Assembly (NCBI RefSeq): GCF_001038625.1 | Contig: NZ_CP011803.1 | Coordinates: 5,332,001-5,396,000 of the forward strand | DNA length: 64,000 nt | From: Clostridium carboxidivorans P7 | GTDB lineage: Bacteria > Bacillota > Clostridia > Clostridiales > Clostridiaceae | Direction of reading: 5' to 3' | Shown: positions 1 to 8,055 of the stretch, one piece after another | Position numbering within the stretch: position 1 is the stretch's first letter | Layout of the letters: every line of letters starts with the position of its first letter | Notes under the pieces: model-generated | Told to the model about the DNA's origin: nothing | The model's database searches: none | What the model saw: the letters and a program-made list of their open reading frames with translations, nothing else | Translations under genes and position numbers: made by a program

Positions 1-184
1 TGTTTAAAATTAAAGAAAATGATACAAGGATTATAATAGAGGCGAATATTGGGTAAAGTAAAGAAGTATATGAAAAGTAACCGGATTCCAGCTGTCTTCC
101 GTATATGAGTGCTTTTGCACATACCAAAATTATAAATAATATTACATCTATATATGTACTAATAAGTACTTTTGCTTTTTTCAT
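1..184 (-). CDS. LTA synthase-like membrane protein, N-terminus (partial)
   Basis: An open frame runs from an ATG at 184 off the left edge of the window (61 codons visible). A good ribosome site (GGAGG, 8 nt upstream on the minus strand) supports the start. The visible protein has two hydrophobic stretches (about residues 12-24 and 45-60) separated by a short polar loop with YGRQLESGYFSY. This resembles the N-terminal membrane segments of clostridial lipoteichoic-acid-synthase/sulfatase-family proteins, but the catalytic domain lies outside the window, so the family call is an inference from the N-terminus only. Confidence 0.5.
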   Translation of the reverse strand, partial: MKKAKVLISTYIDVILFIILVCAKALIYGRQLESGYFSYTSLLYPIFASIIILVSFSLILN

Positions 185-204
185 TTCATTTCCTCCGAAG
201 CATT

Positions 205-262
205 AAGTGATTCTTAGACTCAGGTGGAGTTTGCTTGTGAGGAATACCTCTCTACATCTGAG
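205..262. repeat. Intergenic repeat B, copy 1 (hairpin)
   Basis: Starts with AGTGATTCTTAGACTCAGG followed by TGGAG. The segment GACTCAGGTGGAG pairs with CTCTACATCTGAGTC downstream, giving a long stem with few mismatches. The same leading sequence recurs near 52757 (same strand) and near 31946-31970 (opposite strand). Confidence 0.6.
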
Positions 263-266
263 TCTT

Positions 267-352
267 AGAAGAACTTATCCAGGCGCGTAGCAGTGCTTAT
301 CCCCCACTTTGAAAAAGATGGGGGGTGTTAGCAATGGTAGCGATCGGATAAA
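267..352 (+). repeat. Structured repeat S, copy 1 (possible RNA)
   Basis: About 85 nt, closely matching 28251-28334. Both copies share the blocks CTTATCCAGGCGCGTAGCAG and TAGCAATGGTAGCGAT. Outer arms TTATCC (275-280) and GGATAA (346-351) are complementary, and the inside holds an ATCCCCCA/TGGGGGGT hairpin. In the second copy the outer pair becomes TTATCC/GGGTAA, which still pairs through a wobble. It is intergenic and unlike its AT-rich surroundings; it may be a structured RNA or a mobile-element end. I do not recognise the class. Confidence 0.45.
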
Positions 353-676
353 AAACACATTATAAATGATTATAAAACTATTATGTGTATAATTCTATAA
401 TAATATATTAACAAATTGTTTCAAAAAATTTAATAGTTATAAATAGAAGTTTCATTTAGAGAAAATTGTATTATAATTAAAAGGAGCTCAAATTTATTTA
501 TAAATGTGATTATAAGGTGTTTTTATGGAAGTGTAAATATTTTTGAATTTTATTAAATAAGAGTTAAAATATTAAGTTGCATATTTTTGTTTAGTAAAAT
601 AGCTATTTACATAAAGACAATAGTATAGCATAATATACTTGTTACGGAAACAGAATTTTTTGGGAGGAATAGGAAG
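353..676. other. AT-rich intergenic region
   Basis: No coding frame or repeat was recognised. The region should hold the promoter for the gene starting at 677, but no convincing -35/-10 pair stands out. Confidence 0.4.
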
Positions 677-1231
677 ATGGATGAGAATAAAGAAGAGATT
701 AAAGAAGAAATGTTAATAGATGAAGCAGAAGCAAAAAAGCAGTTTTTAGAAGAGCTTAAAAATAAAAACAAAGAGGAACAAAAAAGATTAATAGAAGAAG
801 AAGAAGCAAAACTAGCAGCAGCTAAAGCAGCAGAAGAAGCAAAATTAGCAGCAGAAGCTAAAGCACTAGAGGAAGCTAAAGCATTGGCATACAAATCAGA
901 AGAAACAGATGTAGTTGTTGCTGAAGATAAGAGTGCTGCAGTAGTAGTAAATGAAGTTGAAAAACCTCATACAAAATTCAGCTGTAATTCTTTAAAAGCA
1001 GCTGTTGTAGATACAGCAGTAGTAGGAATTGTTTCAATTGCAGGTGTAGGTTTGCTGGATCTTATATTAAGACTTATATTTGGATATTATGTTGTAGATT
1101 ACAAAGGATTTTTCATAATATTTATGATAGTATTATTGATTTTATATCCAGTAATAATGGAAAATACAAAAGTAAAAGAAACTTTAGGACAGAAATTAAG
1201 TAAAAAGGAAGTTCAAGAAAGGAAAGAATAA
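677..1231 (+). CDS. Coiled-coil protein with RDD-like membrane domain
   Basis: The 184-residue product has a highly charged Glu/Lys/Ala-rich N-terminal half (residues 1-75, strongly coiled-coil with repeated EEAKLAAEAKA-type heptads). A C-terminal half follows with two membrane segments (about 112-137 and 145-160), and the ending EVQERKE is charged. The membrane part resembles a short RDD-type domain. A GGAGG site 9 nt upstream fixes the ATG. It ends 3 nt before rlmD and is probably co-transcribed with it. The function is unknown; the long alanine-rich helix could bind a partner in the cytoplasm. Confidence 0.7.
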   Translation: MDENKEEIKEEMLIDEAEAKKQFLEELKNKNKEEQKRLIEEEEAKLAAAKAAEEAKLAAEAKALEEAKALAYKSEETDVVVAEDKSAAVVVNEVEKPHTKFSCNSLKAAVVDTAVVGIVSIAGVGLLDLILRLIFGYYVVDYKGFFIIFMIVLLILYPVIMENTKVKETLGQKLSKKEVQERKE

Positions 1232-1234
1232 GAA

Positions 1235-2587
1235 TTGAAAAAAGGCAAGGAATACGAATTTTATATAGAAGAAACTCAATTCCCTGGCACTGGAGTAGCA
1301 GTTCAGGATGGCACGAAAGTACTTATTAAGAATGGAATTCCAGGACAAAAGGTACTAGCTAGAATTACTAAGAAGAGAAAAGATACAGCAGAAGCGAAAT
1401 TATTACAAGTAATAGAAAACGTGGATTATGCAGTGGAACCATCATGTCCTCATTTTAATTTATGTGGAGGATGTACAACTCAATTTCTGCCTTATGAAAA
1501 ACAGCTTGAATTAAAACATAAGCAAGTATTAGACCTTTTTCATAATGCAGGTATTGAGAATTATGAATTCTTAGGAATAGAAACAAGTCCTGAAGAATTT
1601 GAGTATAGAAATAAGATGGAATTCACCTTTGGAGATGAAGAAAAGGGTGGAGAATTAACCCTTGGAATGCATATAAAAGGAAAAAGTTTTGGAATAGTTA
1701 ATGTGGATAATTGCAAAATAGTAGATGAAGATTTTAGAAAAATTTTGGATTTTACAGTAAATTATTTTAGAAAAAATCCACTTCCTTATTATAGAGTTAT
1801 GAAAAGAGAAGGATACTTAAGAAACTTAGTAATAAGAAAAGGTAAAAATACAGGTGAAATATTAGTAAATCTAGTAACTACATCACAGATAGACTTCAAT
1901 TTAGAAGAATTTAAAGAAAGTCTTTTAAATTTAAGTTATGCTGGAGAGTTGAAAGGAATTCTACATACTATAAATGATAGTTTTTCAGATGTGGTTCAAG
2001 CAGATGAGATAAAAGTACTTTATGGTAGAGATTATATAATTGAGGAACTTATGGGCCTTAAATTTAAAATAGCCCCAGAATCCTTTTTTCAAACTAATTC
2101 AAAGGGTGCAGAAAAGTTATACAGCATAGTTAAAGAATTTTTAGGAGATGCTTCTTCAAAGGTGGTTTTTGACCTTTATTGTGGTACTGGTACCATTGGC
2201 CAGATAGTAGCACCTAATGCTAAAAAAGTTCTAGGTATTGAACTTATAGAAGAAGCCGTTAAAGCTGCAAATGAAAATTCTAAATTAAATGGTTTAAACA
2301 ACTGTGAATTTATAGCTGGCGATGTGGCTAAGGTTATAAAAACTGTAACTGAAAAACCAGATGTTATAATATTAGACCCACCAAGACCAGGAGTTCATCC
2401 AGTGGCTTTAGATTATGTTATAAAGTTTAATGCTCCTGATATAGTTTATGTATCCTGTAATCCTAAAACCTTGGTTACGGACTTAAAGGGCCTTATAGAA
2501 GCTGGGTATACGGTTGAAAAGGTTAAGATTATGGATATGTTTCCACATACACCGCATGTGGAGACAGTGGTTAAATTAAGCAAATAA
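1235..2587 (+). CDS. rlmD: 23S rRNA (uracil-C5)-methyltransferase, RlmD/RumA family
   Basis: This SAM-dependent enzyme methylates C5 of a uridine in 23S rRNA. Visible features are an N-terminal TRAM domain (residues 1-60), a 4Fe-4S-type cysteine cluster CPHFNLCGGC (about 74-83), a Rossmann SAM-binding segment VFDLYCGTGTIG, and the catalytic region DPPRPGVHP with the nucleophilic cysteine in YVSCNPKTL. The length of 450 residues is normal. The best start is a TTG at 1235 preceded by a weak AAGGAAAG site. Clostridia often carry several RumA-type paralogues, so the exact target uridine (1939 or 747) is not certain. A decayed copy of the last 18 codons lies at 59558-59614. Confidence 0.9.
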   Translation: MKKGKEYEFYIEETQFPGTGVAVQDGTKVLIKNGIPGQKVLARITKKRKDTAEAKLLQVIENVDYAVEPSCPHFNLCGGCTTQFLPYEKQLELKHKQVLDLFHNAGIENYEFLGIETSPEEFEYRNKMEFTFGDEEKGGELTLGMHIKGKSFGIVNVDNCKIVDEDFRKILDFTVNYFRKNPLPYYRVMKREGYLRNLVIRKGKNTGEILVNLVTTSQIDFNLEEFKESLLNLSYAGELKGILHTINDSFSDVVQADEIKVLYGRDYIIEELMGLKFKIAPESFFQTNSKGAEKLYSIVKEFLGDASSKVVFDLYCGTGTIGQIVAPNAKKVLGIELIEEAVKAANENSKLNGLNNCEFIAGDVAKVIKTVTEKPDVIILDPPRPGVHPVALDYVIKFNAPDIVYVSCNPKTLVTDLKGLIEAGYTVEKVKIMDMFPHTPHVETVVKLSK

Positions 2588-2762
2588 ATGTAGCCAACGA
2601 AAAAATCCTTGCCACTTCTAAAAAAACTGTGTAGAAGTTTGTGGATAGAAGAAAGAAAAAGCAAATGGCTGTGGATAGAATCAAGCATATTAAGTGAGAA
2701 TTGAACAGGTAGCTGGTATAAATTGCGAAGTCACTTATACCAAAGGCTAAGATAGAAATATG

Positions 2763-2800
2763 ATAGGATTAAGGATAGAATTTCCTTAGTCCTATTTTCA
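2763..2800 (+). terminator. Rho-independent terminator after rlmD
   Basis: Arms ATAGGATTAAGGA and TCCTTAGTCCTAT (one G-T wobble) are followed by a T-rich tract. It lies 175 nt downstream of rlmD and upstream of the germination operon. The stretch 2801-3050 holds no other clear feature. Confidence 0.7.
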
Positions 2801-3050
2801 TGCCTTTTTTTCCTTTGTTTTTTGATTCACAACTATAATTGATAGAATGTTACGATACACTATAAAAATGAGAATAATGCTTGTGGCTTATAGTATTAAT
2901 ATCTTCAACAATTGGGTCTAATTCTTTTATTTCAAGAACATAAGTTTTCTATTCACATAATTGGTGTTTACTTGGATACAATAAAATATAATAACATATT
3001 TTTTATAACTTTATTAATATCCATAAGTTGTCTAAGGATGTGAGAAATTC

Positions 3051-4514
3051 TTGATTACTAACAGAAATTTAGTGACCAGCTTAAATGATAATCTACGAGA
3101 GCTAAATATTGAATTTATAGATTGCCCAGATATTATTCAAAAACAAGTAATGCTAAAGAAAATGAAGAAGGGTTGCTTTATATTTTTAAAGGATTTTGTC
3201 AATATAGATTTGATACAAAGAGATTTTGTAAGCCCTTTATTGACAATGGATTGTTCTGCATTATCAGAGAAAAATATCACAGAATACTTACCAGCCTTAA
3301 ATAACTCAGTGTGTTATGACATAAACTCTGTAGTAACTTCAGTATTAGAAGGAAAGACTGTTTTTTTAATAGATGAGTCTAATTTTGCTATTGTATGTGA
3401 TATGGTTGAAATAGAAAAAAGATCTATAACTGAACCTGAAGGTGAAAAAAATGTACGTGGTTCTCATGATGGTTTTATTGAATCTTTAAGTATAAATATT
3501 ACTTTACTAAGAAGAAAGATTAAAAGTAACAGACTTAAATTTAAATATATAGTTTTAGGGAATATAACTAACCAAAGTTTAGTTATTTCCTATATTGATG
3601 GTATAGCGAATCGGAAAATAATAAACGATCTTTATAATAAAATCAGTAACATTAAAATCGATGGTTTACTATCTATAGGGCACATTGAAGAGTTAATAGT
3701 AGATTCTAAATATGCACTATTTCCACAATATATTACCACAGAAAGAACGGACAAAGTAATAGGTGCCCTTCTTGAAGGTAAAGTTGCAGTACTTTTAGAT
3801 GGTACACCATTTGCACTAATAGCACCGACATCATTTTTTTCTTTTTTCCAAGCTCCAGATGATTATAGTAGTAACTGGATACCTACTACACTAGTGAGGA
3901 GTGTTAGATTTTTCAGTTTCATTACTACATTAACGCTACCTGGATTGTATGTTTCAATCACAGCATTTCAATATTATTTGATACCACTTAATATATTAGT
4001 ACAGTTAGGTAGATCAAGATCAACTGTTGCTTTTCCACCTCAAGTTGAGGCACTTTTGATGGAATTCACAATTCAAATGCTTAAAGAAGCTTCAATAAGG
4101 TTACCTACATATATAGGTACAACTGTAGGTGTTGTTGGTGGTATAATAATAGGTCAGGCAGCCGTTTCTGCTGGTATTGTAAGTAACCTATTTATTATAA
4201 TTGTTGGGATAATGGCGATAGCATCTTATACTACACCAAACTATGAATTTGGGATATCTATGATAGTTATAAGATTAGGCATATTATTAATGGCATCAGT
4301 ATTTGGTATCGTTGGGATGATAACATGTTTTTCCTTATTGTTGATGCATCTACTGTCATTAGATTCTTTAGGTCAACCTTATCTTATGCCAATGATGCCT
4401 CTCAAGCTAAACGGCATTAAAGATACAATAATAAGAGCGCCATTACAGCTTATGAAAAGAAGATCGAATATTTCAAAGCCTATAAGAAAATGGAGAGGTA
4501 GTAAAAATGAATGA
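3051..4514 (+). CDS. gerA: Spore germination protein, GerA type (A subunit)
   Basis: The A subunit of a germinant receptor sits in the spore inner membrane. The 487-residue length fits the family. The soluble N-terminal domain (about 1-280) carries repeated VLEGKTVFLIDES and LLEGKVAVLLDGTPFALIAP motifs. It is followed by a membrane domain of several helices (about 285-450) with the family segment PPQVEALLMEFTIQMLKEA. The start is TTG at 3051, with AAGGATGTGAG upstream. It overlaps the next gene by 8 nt, so the three subunits are probably translated together. A sigma-G promoter is expected upstream but I could not define one confidently. Confidence 0.93.
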   Translation: MITNRNLVTSLNDNLRELNIEFIDCPDIIQKQVMLKKMKKGCFIFLKDFVNIDLIQRDFVSPLLTMDCSALSEKNITEYLPALNNSVCYDINSVVTSVLEGKTVFLIDESNFAIVCDMVEIEKRSITEPEGEKNVRGSHDGFIESLSINITLLRRKIKSNRLKFKYIVLGNITNQSLVISYIDGIANRKIINDLYNKISNIKIDGLLSIGHIEELIVDSKYALFPQYITTERTDKVIGALLEGKVAVLLDGTPFALIAPTSFFSFFQAPDDYSSNWIPTTLVRSVRFFSFITTLTLPGLYVSITAFQYYLIPLNILVQLGRSRSTVAFPPQVEALLMEFTIQMLKEASIRLPTYIGTTVGVVGGIIIGQAAVSAGIVSNLFIIIVGIMAIASYTTPNYEFGISMIVIRLGILLMASVFGIVGMITCFSLLLMHLLSLDSLGQPYLMPMMPLKLNGIKDTIIRAPLQLMKRRSNISKPIRKWRGSKNE

Positions 4515-5592
4515 TACTAGACATGATATTACTTCAATGCAATTAATGGCTTTTTTGATATCAGCACAAATAGGGATAGGAATTTTAAATTTACCAGCTA
4601 TTCTTGCACAAAAGTTAGGTCATGATGGCTGGATTTCAACTATTGCAACAGGTATCATATGCTTAGTTTTGGCATTAATAATCACATACTTGTTAAAAAG
4701 GTATTTAAATAAAACAATTTTTCAAATATATAATGAAGTATACGGTAAAATAATAGGGTTTATACTTAGTTTGTATTTTATACTATATATGTCATTTATT
4801 ACAGGAATAACCTTAAGGATATTTATGGAGGCTGTAAATATTGGTGTTCTAAAGATTACACCTCCTTTAGTTATAACTATCTTAATTTTACTATCAACAA
4901 TATATGGTATTTCCAAAGGGTTAAAAGTCATATGCAGGTTTTCAGTTATATTATTTTTTTCATATTTTATACTGATACTTACTTTATTATTAGGCAGTAA
5001 ATATGCTAGATTTACATATTTACTGCCGATTGGGGAATCTGGCTTAAGGTCTATAGTACAGGGAATAAAAATGAATATCTATGCATTTCTTGGGTTTGAG
5101 CTAATAGCTCCAATCTATCCAAACATAAAAAATAAGGAAAAGACTATAAAATACATGGCAATATCAATAATTTTTACAACAATATACTATGCCTTAGAGG
5201 TGGTTGTTTCAACTATGATATTTGGTGAAATAAAGTTAAGCATGCTTGTAATGCCTGTTTATAATATCGAACAATCAATACAAGTGCCAGTTATTGAGCG
5301 ATTGGATACATTATATATTTTATTTTGGTTTCCTACAATGGCTTCTACTGTACGTGCTTACCTTTTTTCAACATATTATAGCATCCAACAGTTGTTTAAA
5401 GTAAAAAAAGAGAACCTTTTGATTTTTATTATAGTTGTAATAGAAATAATAATAAGTAGAATACCAAGAGACTTTGAAGACACCTATATATACTCAGAGT
5501 ATGCTGGAAATATGGGTGCAATAGCAATACTTATTATTATAATTACTTTTTTTATTTCTATTTTCAAGAGGAAGGTGACTAAACTGAAATGA
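4507..5592 (+). CDS. gerB: Spore germination permease, GerB type
   Basis: The 361-residue protein has about ten hydrophobic helices of the amino-acid permease-like (APC) fold used by GerAB/GerKB proteins. The first helix segment ISAQIGIGILNLPAILAQ matches the substrate-binding TM1 of this family. This subunit is thought to bind the germinant and transmit it to the receptor. It overlaps gerA by 8 nt and gerC by 4 nt (ATGA). The germinant cannot be read from the sequence. Confidence 0.92.
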   Translation: MNDTRHDITSMQLMAFLISAQIGIGILNLPAILAQKLGHDGWISTIATGIICLVLALIITYLLKRYLNKTIFQIYNEVYGKIIGFILSLYFILYMSFITGITLRIFMEAVNIGVLKITPPLVITILILLSTIYGISKGLKVICRFSVILFFSYFILILTLLLGSKYARFTYLLPIGESGLRSIVQGIKMNIYAFLGFELIAPIYPNIKNKEKTIKYMAISIIFTTIYYALEVVVSTMIFGEIKLSMLVMPVYNIEQSIQVPVIERLDTLYILFWFPTMASTVRAYLFSTYYSIQQLFKVKKENLLIFIIVVIEIIISRIPRDFEDTYIYSEYAGNMGAIAILIIIITFFISIFKRKVTKLK

Positions 5593-6707
5593 AAAGAATG
5601 TTCATTTTTATACTTCTTGTAATAGTAACTATAAGTTCTACAGGATGTTGGGATCAAAAGATATATGAAGAATCTGGATTCGTGATGCAAGTAGGTTTTG
5701 ATCCATCTAGTTCGAATGGTATACTAATGTCGTTTGTTCTTCCTGTATTTGATGTTACAGCAAGAGAACGAACAGAATTGATATATGCAGATGCGAATTT
5801 ACTAAGAGAGTTTAGAGAGATAGCAAGACATACAGCAGCAAAAGTTACTGAGGGAGGAAAGATACAACAAATTCTAATTTCAGATTCTTTAGCAATCAAA
5901 GGAATTCATGATTTATTTGAAGTAGCTGAACGAGAAGCATCAGACCCATCAACTGCCTTTGTTGTAATAACAGAAGGAAGTTCCAAAGATTTAATCGAAG
6001 CACTTCAAACAGTTGGTGATAAACCACCAACTTATGCATATATACACGATTTAATCAGAAATAATATTAGATTATCTTATATACCTGAAACAAGAATATT
6101 TCAGTTTTCTACACTATACTTCTCACCAGGTATAGACCCTGTAGCGCCAATTATAAAATTGCAGCACGATAAGGGAAAAGGGATTGAGCTTACAGGGTCT
6201 GCACTATTTGCTGGTGATAAAATGGTGGGAAAAATTGATATAAAACAAACCTCCTTACTGTTAGCAATGATGGGAAAAATGAAAAAAGGTGAATACATTT
6301 CCAAAATCATGCCCGAAAGGGAATCAGAAAATGGACGTAGGGGATGTGCAATTTCTATTACTAAAGCTAAGCGTAAACTTACAGTAGATATAAAAAATGA
6401 TATACCTGTAGTTAATATAGATTTAAATTTTAAAACTAATATTGGAGAATATAAATGGAATAAGATGTATGGCGAAAAAATCGAGCAATCTATTGAGGAA
6501 GCTTTATCAAAAGATATCAAGGATGTATGTGAAAAGCTCTTAAAGTATACTCAAGAAGTAGGTAGTGATCCATTAGGAATAGGAGATATTGTGCGTGCAA
6601 GGCATAATAGTTATTGGAAAAATATTAATTGGGAAAGTGTATATAGAAATATAGTTTTTAATGTCAAAGTTAATATTGATGTTAAAAACCATGGAGTTAT
6701 ACAATAA
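5589..6707 (+). CDS. gerC: Spore germination lipoprotein, GerC type
   Basis: The 372-residue precursor has a lipoprotein signal peptide ending in the lipobox STGC. The typical GerAC opening GCWDQKIYEESGFV follows, so lipidation is predicted at Cys20. The rest is soluble, with the family C-terminal domain (about 215-365). It completes the A-B-C receptor operon. The start overlaps the gerB stop as ATGA. A cloverleaf repeat begins about 50 nt after the stop. Confidence 0.92.
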   Translation: MKRMFIFILLVIVTISSTGCWDQKIYEESGFVMQVGFDPSSSNGILMSFVLPVFDVTARERTELIYADANLLREFREIARHTAAKVTEGGKIQQILISDSLAIKGIHDLFEVAEREASDPSTAFVVITEGSSKDLIEALQTVGDKPPTYAYIHDLIRNNIRLSYIPETRIFQFSTLYFSPGIDPVAPIIKLQHDKGKGIELTGSALFAGDKMVGKIDIKQTSLLLAMMGKMKKGEYISKIMPERESENGRRGCAISITKAKRKLTVDIKNDIPVVNIDLNFKTNIGEYKWNKMYGEKIEQSIEEALSKDIKDVCEKLLKYTQEVGSDPLGIGDIVRARHNSYWKNINWESVYRNIVFNVKVNIDVKNHGVIQ

Positions 6708-6756
6708 TAATTTGAGAAAAATATCACATAAGAGCTTAGTTCAAATTGGTTTATAA

Positions 6757-6829
6757 TAGCAAACATAAACTTCTAATTTTTGTAACTACCCCAGGGATGA
6801 TTGCGAAGACTGAAAGGTTGAGATTGCTA
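6757..6829 (+). repeat. Cloverleaf repeat, type A (copy R1)
   Basis: Begins TAGCAAAC and ends ATTGCTA, with the central palindromic ACTACCCCAGGGATGATT and a GACTGAAAGGTT third hairpin. It lies between gerC and the convergent LysR gene. Twenty-three nt later a small hairpin GACA-GCCT-TGTC (6852-6863) follows. The R2 copy has the same trailing hairpin as GGCA-GCCT-TGCC. Confidence 0.8.
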
Positions 6830-6887
6830 TTCCGTCTAGGATGATATTACTGACAGCCTTGTCGGGAGTTATTTTTTATTTCGAATT

Positions 6888-7814
6888 TCATTTATTGAGG
6901 TCATGGAAAGCTATTGTACTCTGATGATTGTTGAGTTTAGGAAGTTGTTGTTTTATATATCGATAAAATGCCAACATATTTTCAGTCAACACTTTGTTTT
7001 TTTTCTTTACGAAATATACGTCCCAGCTAAAGGTATCATCCGGGAATTTATAATATCTGAGCTTGGAATCATCTGGACGTATGGTATGTGCCGGAACAAC
7101 AAACAGAAGGTTATTATGTTGGGCAATCTCTATTAAGGAGTTGAAATCACCAGAGGATATATCAATAATTGGGTTAAATCCTGCATTTCGACAAGTGGCA
7201 ACGAAATTGTGGCGTATGTGAAATTGTGTGTTAAACATGGCATATCGTTGATCTTTCAAATCATCTATCTGGATATGTTTTTTGCGGTATAATTCGTGTG
7301 TACACGGAATACACAGATATGTATGTTCTTGAATTAAACATTCAGCAGAAAAGCGGTCTGTATCTATGACACCAGTTGTAATACAGAAATCATATTCGTC
7401 TTTTTTCAAAAGTTCTTCCAGATAAAAGTCTGCATGATCTGCATATTCAATATTCACATGTGGATGTGTATTCTCGAAATCTGTAATCAGTTTATAAGGC
7501 AGTACAGAAATTACGCCAAAGGCCATACCAAGAAAAATGGTTTCCTGAGGCACATCCTTTATCTGAGAAATATGAGAATACATATATCTTTTTCGCTCCA
7601 AAATAATACGACATTCATCCAGAAAATACGCACCATATTTTGTGGGAGATACTCCATTGACATTTCTGTAAAGCAATTGGCATCCAAGCTCTTCTTCCAG
7701 TTCTCGGACTATTTTGGATATACCTTGCTGGGACACATGATATACAGCAGATGCCTTATTGATACTTTTGCACTCGCATACTTCTATAAAGACTTCCATT
7801 TGTCTGAATGTCAT
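6888..7814 (-). CDS. LysR-family transcriptional regulator
   Basis: The 308-residue protein starts with a LysR winged HTH (residues 1-60: MTFRQMEVFIEVCE, KASAVYHVSQQGISKIVREL) and continues into a two-lobed substrate-binding domain (about 90-295). The ATG is preceded by GAGGATGAG. It is divergent from the flavoenzyme gene at 8056 across a 240-nt gap, the usual arrangement for a LysR regulator and its target, so it probably controls that gene and the dehydrogenase. Its base composition is visibly more GC-rich than the flanking germination operon, suggesting transfer with its neighbour. Confidence 0.9.
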   Translation of the reverse strand: MTFRQMEVFIEVCECKSINKASAVYHVSQQGISKIVRELEEELGCQLLYRNVNGVSPTKYGAYFLDECRIILERKRYMYSHISQIKDVPQETIFLGMAFGVISVLPYKLITDFENTHPHVNIEYADHADFYLEELLKKDEYDFCITTGVIDTDRFSAECLIQEHTYLCIPCTHELYRKKHIQIDDLKDQRYAMFNTQFHIRHNFVATCRNAGFNPIIDISSGDFNSLIEIAQHNNLLFVVPAHTIRPDDSKLRYYKFPDDTFSWDVYFVKKKNKVLTENMLAFYRYIKQQLPKLNNHQSTIAFHDLNK

Positions 7815-8055
7815 AACTCATCCTCATTCATAACTTTTTAAATATAGTAAATTATCACACATCGTATAATAAATTTCTTATAGAAAATAGCACAACTATA
7901 ATTAAAAATCGCAAATGTTCACGGAACAGTCTTCTGCATACAACCTTTTGGTTGTAGATATACAATGATTTTTCTTCTTTTTTGTCTTAATTTTATCATA
8001 TATACTTAAGGTGTCAAGGAATTATCAAACTCAGATAAAAAAGGAGTAAGAAGAT

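Noticed and set aside
607..894. Minus-strand Ser/Ala-rich frame opposite the coiled-coil gene
   Set aside because: It is the shadow of the Glu/Lys/Ala-rich codons of the real gene at 677-1231.
2868..2974. Possible minus-strand gene tail (LEIKELDPIVEDINTISHKH)
   Set aside because: The frame is short, with a stop just upstream and no recognisable family; it is too weak to list as a gene remnant.
2868..3050. Sigma-G promoter before gerA
   Set aside because: A GAATA-N15-like arrangement exists but the -10 match is poor; not confident enough to call.
6757..6829. Cloverleaf repeats as tRNA genes
   Set aside because: No T-loop GTTCRA, no anticodon-like arrangement, no CCA, and arms vary freely in sequence.
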